From the NCBI RefSeq assembly GCF_910592395.1, contig NC_088313.1, positions 14,152,437-14,216,436 on the forward strand: a stretch of 64,000 nt of DNA, read 5' to 3'. Position 1 is the first letter of the stretch, and every line of letters begins with the position of its first letter. This DNA is from Lineus longissimus (Eukaryota; Nemertea; Pilidiophora; Heteronemertea; Lineidae). Of this stretch, positions 54,965-64,000 are shown in pieces. Both the position numbers and the translations under genes were made by a program. The notes beneath the pieces are model-generated. The model did not search any database. It was not told the origin of the DNA and saw only the letters and a list, made by a program, of their open reading frames with translations.

Positions 54965-55378
54965 CAGGGCTGAGTTGTTCAAAACCACGTTAGCTTTAAC
55001 GGAGAAGTTAAGGCTTAACGTGAACATTTCAGTGAGTTTAACTGAAGGCCGGGTCTATTTGGCAAGCCGCTCGCCGAACAGGCATCTTTTTTTGTCCTGT
55101 TTGGAGAGCTGCTTGCCAAACAGCACTAAAAAGCCACCCTGTTCGGCCAGCCGGGCTTGCCAAACAGGTAAAAAATCTACCCTGTTTGGCGAGCTGGAGA
55201 CTTTACTTTAATATTAATGAGTTCGACTCTCCATTCAGGACAAGAAAAAGTCGCTGTTTGGTAAGCCGGGCTTGCCAAGTAGTCACTTCCTTAACTGAAA
55301 GAGATAACGTCCTTGAGGATACTTAACGTAACCGTTAGGGATAACGTGACTTTTGTGCTTTTGAACAACCGGGTCCAG
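54965..55378. mobile_element. GTTGTTCAAAA-ended MITE, interrupted by a second element
   Basis: Left GAGTTGTTCAAAACCACGTT. Right GTGCTTTTGAACAACCGGGT. It is the same family as 47,137-47,306 and contains a 244-bp insertion at 55,047-55,290. Without the insertion it aligns along its length with the intact copy. Confidence 0.85.
55047..55290. mobile_element. 244-bp MITE nested in the GTTGTTCAAAA MITE, 9-bp target duplication
   Basis: Flanked by TTAACTGAA at 55,038-55,046 and 55,291-55,299. Ends carry diverged inverted repeats around TTGGCAAGCC (left GTCTATTTGGCAAGCC, right GGGCTTGCCAAGTAG). Several internal GCTTGCCAAACAG boxes occur in both orientations. A 9-bp duplication is typical of Mutator-like elements and 8-9 bp of hAT (established); the assignment is inference. 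Confidence 0.82.
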
Positions 55379-57820
55379 GACACCCAAAGAGCTATTTTAG
55401 GATTCAAAACCGAGGTTGGATCTCTGGTTTCAGCATTCGAGCTGTTACATTAGTGCGTACCTGGGAGAAATTGAAGCTAATATTTCAATTTAGCAGCTCA
55501 AAAGCGTGGGCATAGTTGCAACATTGGTTTAAATGCCTGATCAAGTCTCCTTGGCAAAGCCTCGCCAGAGTGATGAAGCTGTCAGTTGTATCAACGGTCC
55601 ATAAGTGGACTTTGTTTACAATTCGAAGCTGGGTTTGCTCGGAGAGGAGGATGGGCATGACTAGGAGAGGTTGTAGATACTCGGAGAGGTTGCAGCTGTT
55701 TCTAAAGGGTGATTTTGACTGACACGTTTGTTGCATTTTGACTGTCAAGACGTGATTATTTTATTATTTTGTAGGTGAAGGGACTTCATAGCGAGAACCA
55801 GAACAACTTGAACTCAAAATGATGTTGATGAGTTTTTTGCTGGTGATTTGTTAATATGAAGACTGATAAAACTTGTGTCTGTAAAAATTTGAAAGTTTAA
55901 ATCCGGAGTAATGCACAAGCGGGACATTTTTGAAGTCGTATTCCAAACTGTGACCCACTTTCACGGCTTGGGAACAAGTCTATGTAATTTCCCATTAGCC
56001 GGTTAATCAGCATCCTGAGGAAACAGGGGGTTAATGTTTGCTCCGCCGACCCTGCAGTGTTCCAAATGTGGATTTTTTTTGTCAATTTTGACTTCAAATA
56101 AAAACTATGTGGACCGCTCTTGACGCCATCTTGAGTTTAAGTCATTCATTGTTCTCGTGAAGACCCTTAACGAGCCTACTATGATATCTTGGTAATGAGG
56201 ATCAAGCTACTTCCATATTTCCAGTCAGATCGAGGTGGGCTGCAATTGAAACTATTCATGGTCTCCTGTCCTTTATGACAGTGGCCAATTTATATTCAGT
56301 TGTAATTTCACTGCATTGTCATCAGTTTTTGCAAATGACATGGAATAATAGCAGGCATAGTGAAATCTTATCACTGATAGAGCTATTTTAGTTGAAAAAA
56401 TTGTACTCTAAAATGTATTTCAAGGTGAAACTGTAAATAACGTTTATTTTCTATGAATTCTTACCTTGTAAGTAAATGTTAATGCTTGGGTGTCTTTACT
56501 TCATGTATGTGAGTGCATTGAGATGAATTGGTTCTATCAGGGATATGACAGTACCCAGAGCAAAAAAAATGGACAAAAACCTTCATGTGAAAATGCTGTC
56601 CTAGGAAATGCCGGAACTTGCAAAGTATGCCTCTCAAATGGTTATGGATTACATGTAGGTTGATTTGCAAAATTAAGAGGCCTGCAAAACTTTTCCGGGT
56701 TATATTAACTTAGTAACCAAACTCTTAGAGAAAACACCCAGCAGTATATTTGTTGGTGATGTAGAGTGGCAGTCCAAGTTTGTGAACTTGCGGGGAGTTG
56801 TGTGAGGAACAGAAATGTTGGGATCAGTTTGACCAAATTCTTAGGGTTCCACAAATATTTTAAAGATACTATTGCTATGTTGAAGGAATCAAGGCAACGC
56901 TGGCGGTCTTGGTTGTCTCTCTGCTCAGTCTGTTTCGTTTAATACTAGAGGGGTTGAGAGCAGCGACTTATCAAGGATCCTTACCGAATACGAATATGGA
57001 TAAAATTTCGTAAAACGAGGACAATTTTTTTGTACATTTCTATCCTGATACGTATAAGGTTGATAAGTCCGTGATCAAAACCTCCCTACTGTCTCCCAGT
57101 GAGGGGCTATATGTTGTCCTTCCTCAGTTTGAGTTGTACAATCACAATAAACATAATTATAATCAATGATTTATGGTCGGATGAAAACTACATGTTTTGT
57201 GTTTCTTTTCCAACAGTTTTTAGCTCAGCTGACGAAAGTCAGCAGAGCTTGTGAAATTACTTTGTATGAAAACTTCATTCTTCGTGACATCATTTCTGAC
57301 TCAATTTGCTAAGTGGGCTTGACCTCAAAAGCTTTTGGGGCCAAGCCAAGCTTACGTAACCATGAGTAAGGGCGCATGACAAGGCGAACAAAGTCCAAGA
57401 GATATATGGTATTATTTATTCATATTACTCAACTCCTGTGTCACGTTTCAATTCTTTGACCAATACCAGGTCCAGTTTCGTTACATTATAATCATATAAG
57501 GACCATCATGTTATTTAATAGTGAATTCTCTTCAACGAAATTAACAGAACTAAGAGACCTTTACTCGACAATCAGGAGACAGTTCATTTTAGACATGACG
57601 TAACCCCACCCGACACTCCGTCTCTACCCTTGGTTTCCAAATAGATTCACATTCTTACACCTGGACATGAAAGAAGTCCTATTTTTTGAGACGCAAGACC
57701 TTGGAGAGCATCCCAGTGATTGGAATGCATGAAGCTACCACAGGGATCGACGGTAAGTCTCAATATTTGAGAAGCCCTCCCACAATTTAACAGTATCGTA
57801 GAGCCCAGGCCTCATCTTAT
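55379..57820. other. Gene-free stretch
   Basis: No exon supported on either strand; AT-rich, with no clear repeat family recognised. Confidence 0.45.
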
Positions 57821-57829
57821 AGCGGGCGG

Positions 57830-58095
57830 TTAGTTAAAAGTTAAAGTCAGCAGGGCTATTATTAGGCCGAGCGGCGAACGGCTCCTCCGGCCAGAGCTTA
57901 TCCCGGTTTCCATAGCGTTGAGCAACTAGGAGTATTACTCCCCCCCCCCCCCCATAGGATGCTGGTCTATCGCAGGTTAACTTCCCAGGCAAGCCTGGTA
58001 CCCATTTACTCCTGGGTGGAGAGAAGCAAGTAGGGTTAAGTGTCTTGCACAAGGACACAACAATGAAACGTTTTGATCCGTCTGAGTATCGAACA
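57830..58095 (-). mobile_element. SINE-like repeat (minus strand)
   Basis: On the minus strand GTTCGATACTC (B-box-like) is followed by GTGTCCTTGTGCAAGACACT, CCACCCAGGAGTAAATGGGT and a poly-G run near 57,940. The CCTTG(A/T)GCAAG ... CCACCCAGG order also occurs in the SINE at 48,945, so this is a related SINE with a degraded head. Confidence 0.65.
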
Positions 58096-58509
58096 TTTTC
58101 CAAGTAAAGTACCAGCCATACATATATTATTTTGGAATGCCGCTCAGTTGCCTCATTGAGAGAAAAATTTGTAAAAAGAGATATGAAATGTCAACTGGAG
58201 GTTTATATACATTTATTGTTTTGGTAAGGGATCATTGAACATTTTTTACAAGAGTACAGAGCATACCCTTCTTCAGAACCCCTTCTACACTGGGCAATGA
58301 ATAAGAAATACAACAATAAGTGGTCTCTGTGAGCAGTACCACACAAAGCAAAAATCTGCAAAGTTCGGGCAAAAATTCCAATTCCGAACACCACAATTGT
58401 GCCAATGTTAGTGTTGTTTCAAAGCCCAAATTGCTTAACTACTGAATTCTTATTACAGTACTGCCAGGACGTCTGGTGTTTAAGAGAAAAATTGGATGTT
58501 TGGCAGATT

Positions 58510-58700
58510 AATAACTCTTTCGTTACCCTACACCGTATATAACGGGTTCATACACTGCGTACTACTGGTCCGCAGTAATCCTGATGCTAAATTCTATCAT
58601 TCACCTCTGACAGTCCCTATGTGTATAAGTTTTTGGTTGGTTACACCTGAAAAAACAATATGGCACCACTGCACTCGATTCAATGAAGACCTTGATCAAA
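58510..58700. repeat. Dispersed repeat copy (family of 3.15 kb and 36.5 kb)
   Basis: TGGTCCGCAGTAATCCTGAT, GACAGTCCCTATGTGTATAA and CAATATGGCACCACTGCACT match the copies at 3150 and 36,536 in order. Confidence 0.6.
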
Positions 58701-58945
58701 AATGTAACATTCCGTCTTGAAATGAATCATATTTATAGTCAGAGGTAAACCTTCATATCACAGTTTTTAAAAATCAACGCTAAAGTTCGTCACCACTGGT
58801 CTTAGTTGCTGAGTTCCAACTCAAAAATCTCACAAAAGTCACATTTCTATCTATCCGTCCAAACTCTCCACTGCCTCGGCACAAACTGATTGAGTCTATC
58901 ATCACGGGTGTTGCTAATTTCTGATAAAAAAATCTAACAATAAAG

Positions 58946-60269
58946 TCACATCCCCATCTCTCCGTCCAAACCGTCAACTGTTCTGGCACAGTTGTTGCAG
59001 GCATCCTTAGTTTTCTTGAGCGTCTCAATGGAGTGGGGGTTGTAGAGCGAGACGAGGTCCACCTGCAGCATGTGACACCGAACTGAAAACACAAGAAGAC
59101 GATTGGGGTGAAGACAAAATCAACTGAGACATGGTTGAGACATTGTCTCACTCTCATGCTCTCACCAAGAAGGAGTCAATAGATAGATATTTGATGTCGT
59201 CGCACCAATTATTAAACGGCAAGCATGGTGTTTGTTGAAAACACTTTGACAATATGGTCCCTTTTTGATACTTTCTCGCGAAACAATGATGCCAATGATG
59301 TACAGCTGCTCTGTTGAGCAGCAATTGTGCACACACAAAAATGGTACACTGGTGGTTGGGAGCAACTATTTTTGTGGGAACTTTTGTTTTAATATGTGAA
59401 GTAATCACCTTACTTACCTCGATAAGTGCATTATTACTCTTCTCCCAAAATGCTGTCAGGAATTCAAAAGCTAAGCCCCTTTTTGGATTAGACCTATGGC
59501 CCATCGTTGAAAAAAAAATGGTTTCAGTCTGTGAGTGCAATACTTACCACTAGTTTTTGTGAGCTTGTCCTTGATTTCATTCAAGTACTTGTTCATCTCT
59601 TCAAGCTTTGCCACTTGTCTTCGATGCTCGTAGGTCGACCCTGGTGGACTTGTTGGCATCTGCATCCTGTTGGAGTCACCAAGGCCACTTGGGCTGCTGG
59701 GCGATGGAACTCTGGAGAGAATGGGAGAGATGCTAATTTGTTAATTTCAAAGAAAACCAAAAGCAATAATGTTGATAAAGAAACTGAGCCTTGGCAGAGT
59801 TCTCCACAGGGTTTTCTCAAGGTAGGGTAGTAACCTTGATATTCAAGAACTTTTGCCAGTGTACAACACGAAGTAGGAAGGCCTGCAGAAACTTGATTTT
59901 TAAAGTAGGGTGGTCCTATGCAGAGAAACCCTTTACAAAATTCTTGAGTGAGGAAGGGCGGCTCTTCCAAGGTAGGCTGGTAAGCTGCCAAAGAAGTAGG
60001 GTGGGCGGCCCTGACAAATGGCCTTGTGGAGAATACTCCTTGGACATGGATATGTATAGGGCCACCTCTTCTTTGCCTTTAGCATTGAACGCCTAGGCCA
60101 ATTAAGGCTTTTGGGAACGCAGAAATAGACCCCCCCCCCCCCATCCGAAGTGACGTCCATTCATTTATTCATGCCGGTCAGCTTACCTTAAATTTTTATT
60201 CTTTCCTGAATCCCCCGAACTCAGGAATGTGGTAGGCTTCTTGAATAGGATTCCATTTATATCAGACAT
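58946..60269 (-). CDS. Unrecognised 127-residue protein, three exons
   Basis: Exons 60187-60269, 59548-59711 and 58946-59082 join in phase (donors GTAAGC and GTAAGT; acceptors CTCTCCAG and GTTTTCAG), starting at ATG and ending TGA. The protein starts MSDINGILFKKPTTFL. A Ser/Pro-rich region (residues about 28-50) follows, then a likely amphipathic helix or coiled coil (YEHRRQVAKLEEMNKYLNEI, residues about 54-80). The C-terminal part is conserved-looking: HMLQVDLVSLYNPHSIETLK, then KDACNNCARTVDGLDGEMGM. No signal peptide or membrane segment. I do not recognise the family; size and coiled coil fit a small complex subunit, but that is a guess. An adjacent ORF at 60,522-60,749 is on the same strand, 250 bp upstream. 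Confidence 0.72.
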
Positions 60270-60521
60270 GATTTAGATCAGCGGATGTTGAGCGAATTTA
60301 GAAAGTCCGTCAGGGCGTTCGTCTTTTTTGGGACGCTTTTTTCAGTCAGTTCAGGAGTGAAAATTTGGGACGCAACGTACTTGGCACACAGTTACACTAC
60401 AGTAAATTGTCCACTTCTATTTTAGACGTTTCTCGCCCTACAAGTGATAGCCACTGGCTAACTTAAAAGAATCAATAAATTAGGAAGATACGGGAAAATT
60501 TGAATTTAAATCGCCCGCTTT

Positions 60522-60749
60522 CTACACTTTTTTTTCTTTTTTTCTTCTCTTTCCTCTAGTGCTTTTGACTGATTCCTCATTTGCCGGGCGTAAGTCGCTG
60601 TCATTGATGTCTTCGGCACCTTCACTCACACGGCGTCTTTTCACAATCGGGGGGAACGGAATGGTAATCGTCATCTTGTCCCTTGCTTTCGGTATGGAGC
60701 TATTAAAATCTCCCTGAGCTAGCTTGGAGGGCTGTGCACGGCTTGACAT
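60522..60749 (-). CDS. Possible small basic protein (75 residues)
   Basis: Single-exon frame starting MSSRAQPSKLAQGDFNSS, with KMTITIPFPPIVKRRRVSE in the middle and ending KSTRGKRRKKEKKV with a TAG stop. The KRRR and lysine-rich tail look like nuclear localisation signals. The composition is protein-like rather than repetitive. The frame is open upstream to 60,926, but that part includes a local duplication (GTGAGG ... TACATCACTCTGCCC repeated) and looks non-coding. There is no recognised family, so this may be chance. Confidence 0.35.
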   Translation of the reverse strand: MSSRAQPSKLAQGDFNSSIPKARDKMTITIPFPPIVKRRRVSEGAEDINDSDLRPANEESVKSTRGKRRKKEKKV

Positions 60750-61525
60750 TTCAGTATGCCCTCTTTGACTGTACACACTTCCGGTCCCGGTGAGGATGAA
60801 TACATCACTCTGCCCGTAGTAAATTGCACTTCCGGTGAGGTTGAATACATCACTCTGCCCACACATGTAAAGGCAGGATTTCCAGAGAGGGGGTCGTTTT
60901 CCACAAAAAAACTTGGGACAATTCAAGGTCTACTTTGAAAATGAATTTTAGCTCAATTTTCCACGGTCAATAACCGACGCTCCCCTGCAACGACTATAGC
61001 GGATCGGATCCTTTGTCCCAAATACCACCAGGGACTGGAATGCTCTGCCTCAACCAATGCTCTGCCTCAAAGAGGCCAAAACACTACAGGGGCATTCCGT
61101 GCTAGCCTACCTTAAGGCTAGCCTTTTAAACGGCGGCGCACCACACACCTCACCCCCCTCGTTACTTATACACTTTTAGTGTCCTAGGCCTACCCGAGTA
61201 ATATGTAAAGAGCAATCTCTAGTGAACTCACACAACTGTTTGACATGGGCATGGGGGAGCCCCCAAAACCCCGTCCTTCTGACATATATAGCCAGTACAT
61301 TGGGGGATGAGTCCCCCAAACCCCCTCCCCGTTCTCTGAAAGTGACAGGTTTTAGTCAGTACATTGGGGGGAAGGCCCCCCCCAACCCCCCCATTGGACT
61401 CTAAAAATAGAATTCCTTGGAGACGCTGAACAATAAGGCCCCATAAAGAAATAGTCCCCGCCCCGGTAGCTGTCTCATATCTGCTGAAAGAAGCAGCTCT
61501 TTGTGGTGAAATAATAATTGAATGC
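60750..61525. other. Gene-free stretch with short duplications
   Basis: 60,780-60,865 holds a two-copy repeat with CTTCCGGT, GAGG and ATACATCACTCTGCCC. 61,245-61,400 holds two copies of an AGTACATTGGGGG(A/G)-(A/G)GCCCCCC-type block. No exon supported. Confidence 0.5.
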
Positions 61526-62070
61526 ATGTCATGACACCCAGGAGCTTTTTCTCATTTCTGAAACAGTTGCATGGTTGGAATGAATTGCCAAATCAGTCCG
61601 TCAAATCTCTATGCAATGAAAATTGAAATGTCACAACTGTCTCCACCGACGTTGTCCTGTATGTCCTAGCAGACGATTTTTAAATAAATGATGTGATTGA
61701 TATACCATTGGAATGAATTATTTCTTCAATGATATGAAAGTTGAAAACCCTCTGACATGTCTGAGTACAAAAATGCAGAGGCAAGACACATCATGCATGT
61801 CATGACACCCAGGAGCTTTTTCTCATTTCTGAAACAGTTGCATGGTTGGAATGAATTTCCAAATCAGTCCGTCAAATCTCTATCCAAATGGAACTTTAAG
61901 ACCACTCTATAATTGTGCAGTAGTGTTAAAACTGACTTTTTTGAAGTAAAGTACGTAAATCGAGAAGAAGAGGACGTTTGCTTTGGTCTGCAATAAAATG
62001 TCACATCTGTCTCCGCCGACGTTGTCCTGTACATATGTCCTAGCAGACGATTTTTAAAATCATGATGTCC
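61526..62070. repeat. Direct duplication of about 170 bp; right copy interrupted
   Basis: CATGTCATGACACCCAGGAG, CTGAAACAGTTGCATGGTTG and GTCCTAGCAGACGATTTTTA occur in both 61,526-61,690 and 61,796-62,055. The right copy carries about 90 extra bases between CAAATCTCTATCC and AATGTCACATC. Non-coding. Confidence 0.85.
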
Positions 62071-63395
62071 CACACCCGCACTTCAGTGGCGCCGGTGTGA
62101 ATGAATCTACTTGCGTGAATGGTCAATGGCTCATGACGTCATGAAATAATTGCGTCACGAGGAAGGAAACAATGGGAATCATGGTAACTGTGGTTGCGGT
62201 GCGTCGTGAAAGCAGGATCGGCAAGCGCGGCCCGTATGGAATGCAACAAACTGTACCGGAACCGGAACTGTCATGGGTCTGCACAAATTTTTTCAGATTC
62301 GATGGACATGATGGATATATGAATTTTGTTTACACTTTATACACATACGTAACCATTACACTCACTACGTTGTGTGAGTTATAAGAAGAAGAAGGTGCAG
62401 CAGCCTCACCCAGAGTGTGATCACGAAAGGAGGGGAGTCTACCCCAATCATCTATACTAGGCCTATAATGGACGAATTGTTGTCGCGAAAAAGGAGGTGA
62501 ATTGGGTTTCAAAATGTGACCTCAGAAATGCGTTGAATGTTTGCAACTTTTGGCTTAGTACATGTGGATCCTATCCAGGAGTGTCCTTGAAGGTGGTGAT
62601 AGGTTGAATATATCGGAATATCTCGGATAGTTTAGGAAAGTTTCCACTTTCAGGAGAGCATGCTGACTGAAGAGCTGCATGTATAGTCTGAGGTCCCGGT
62701 TTCGTTACCCGAACGGTACAGCTACACCCTTGTGATAGAGAGGGCGACTCAGCGTACGTTTCTTCCGGTGTCTCCGGTTTCTTCCTTCTCACATTAAAAT
62801 TGCACGATATTGTTTTCTTTGATTTGGGAGGGGAAAACAGACATCCCCTCAAATTACCACTTGAAGAACTGAAGAGGAGCCTGAGCAACAATTTAAGTAT
62901 ATCATGGTTATGGCGTGCGGGGAGAATTTGATGTTGGAGACATGAAAAATTATTTATTGTCCATTAAAAAGGACAGATGGCAGTTAGAGCAAACTCAGAT
63001 ATTGTGGTTTTAGCATTTATCAGCGCGGTTAAGACTGAACTCGAACGTAAACGTGAATGACGTTTATGTTGAAATGAATTACCAACACTAACGAACAGAG
63101 CACATGTAATTTATTTACATTATTAATCAACAGTTATTATTATGAATTTACAGGTTAATCAATCAACACGTTAATGATCACATGCAGGTTTAATATCGAT
63201 ACTGTATGATATCATGGTCATCCCTCTTTATGACGTACTTCGGTATACTACGCAGGTGGTCAAGCGACTCCCAAAACGTTTCCGTCAATCTCCAACCATG
63301 TCCCGCAATTAGAGAGGTTCGGATTTGGATCCGAGAACTAACACAAACGAGGTGATTATTTCTCGGGTTGATGTCATCAAGACTGTCAAGTTGAT
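62071..63395. other. Gene-free stretch
   Basis: No exon or clear mobile element supported. Several open frames of 60-106 codons lack recognisable domains or splice signals. Confidence 0.4.
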
Positions 63396-63590
63396 GACGC
63401 TGTCGTGGTGTAGTGGCAAGGAATCTCGACTAGCGGTCAGGAGATCGCTTCGATACCCACGTTCGGCGTAAGACTCTGGTCTGGTCGCTTCAGAATGCAT
63501 GCCTTACTCCACCCAGGTGTAAATGTGTACTGGTCAAAAGTGCTCAGATTGTAGGGCTGGTAGAGCATTTCGTCTGAGGTAACCCAACCG
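63396..63590 (+). mobile_element. tRNA-derived SINE
   Basis: GTCGTGGTGTAGTGGCAAGG (A-box region) and GATCGCTTCGATACCC (B-box-like) are spaced as in tRNA genes. The body carries ACTCCACCCAGGTGTAAATG and GGGCTGGTAGAGCATTTCG. It is too diverged for a functional tRNA. Confidence 0.75.
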
Positions 63591-64000
63591 AAAACTTCCA
63601 TCGAATCTTACACTGCACGATACAACATCAATATTTATTCATGTAACAAATGAAATGGCAAGGTACAGCAGTTATTTGATACAACATTCACTATTTTACA
63701 TGTCATTATTCGTCTCGGACTAAAATCGAATCTCGAATAAATCGTTTAAATTAAGTTCTGAGTTGCTCACAAATATCGCATACATGTCTTGCTTATAAAC
63801 TGATAATCAGGAGCATTATTAGTGAGATTGTGAAACGTCCCGAGTACGTTCGTATTTTGGGCAGTTCTTAACCTCTCTATTTTCTGTACAAAGTAAGGGA
63901 ATATGGTACAATTGTAGTCCCGGTACAATTAAATACACCCTCTGTGTGCAGTAATGTGTACTGCCTGCGAGCTGTTTTCCACAATGAAGGGGCTATATAT
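63591..64000. other. Right edge of the window, nothing recognised
   Basis: AT-rich sequence with no supported gene or repeat. Confidence 0.4.

Overview
The window is nuclear DNA from an invertebrate animal. Protein-coding genes are split by GT-AG introns of about 0.2 to 4 kb, 5' and 3' splice sites are canonical, and the gaps are packed with small transposon copies, minisatellites and tRNA-derived SINEs. The gene set (FBXW4, an RNF24/RNF122-type RING protein, the ER stress kinase PERK) is metazoan. Divergence from the vertebrate proteins and the repeat types (V-tail SINEs, TA- and TTAA-flanked MITEs, a young Ty3/Gypsy element) suggest a marine invertebrate, either a non-vertebrate deuterostome or a lophotrochozoan. 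I cannot name the species.

Layout. 1-1.9 kb holds the last two exons of an unrecognised plus-strand gene. 2.6-2.95 kb has two adjacent hairpins. 3.4-5.17 kb is a 101-bp satellite. It is interrupted at 5,170-14,020 by a complete Ty3/Gypsy LTR retrotransposon with a CTAA target duplication, an intact gag, an intact pol and a -1 frameshift site between them; the satellite resumes after it. 15.4-15.9 kb is a 40-bp minisatellite. FBXW4 (7 exons, minus strand) lies at 17,983-20,806. A 19-bp minisatellite (23.9-24.5 kb) precedes an RNF24/RNF122-like gene (plus strand, 24,837-30,621) with two alternative first coding exons. 31.1-32.1 kb is another degenerate tandem array, and 32-39 kb is gene-poor and MITE-rich.

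The largest gene is EIF2AK3/PERK (plus strand, 39,340-54,717). I could assemble all 15 exons in consistent phase into a 1,097-residue protein running from signal peptide through luminal domain, membrane segment and split kinase domain. Its intron 13 starts with a GC donor and contains, on the opposite strand, a three-exon gene for a small single-pass receptor with one six-cysteine module. That module resembles the single-CRD TNF receptors (Fn14/BCMA type). This nested gene is the most interesting novel candidate in the window. A degenerate copy of PERK exon 5 sits in intron 4, and the acceptor region of exon 14 is repeated three times.

55-64 kb holds a MITE nested inside another MITE, a three-exon minus-strand gene for a 127-residue coiled-coil-like protein I do not recognise (58,946-60,269), a possible small basic ORF, several SINEs and a duplicated block. 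No rRNA genes, functional tRNA genes or CRISPR arrays were seen. All exon models come from splice signals, phase and recalled family similarity; no transcript data were available.
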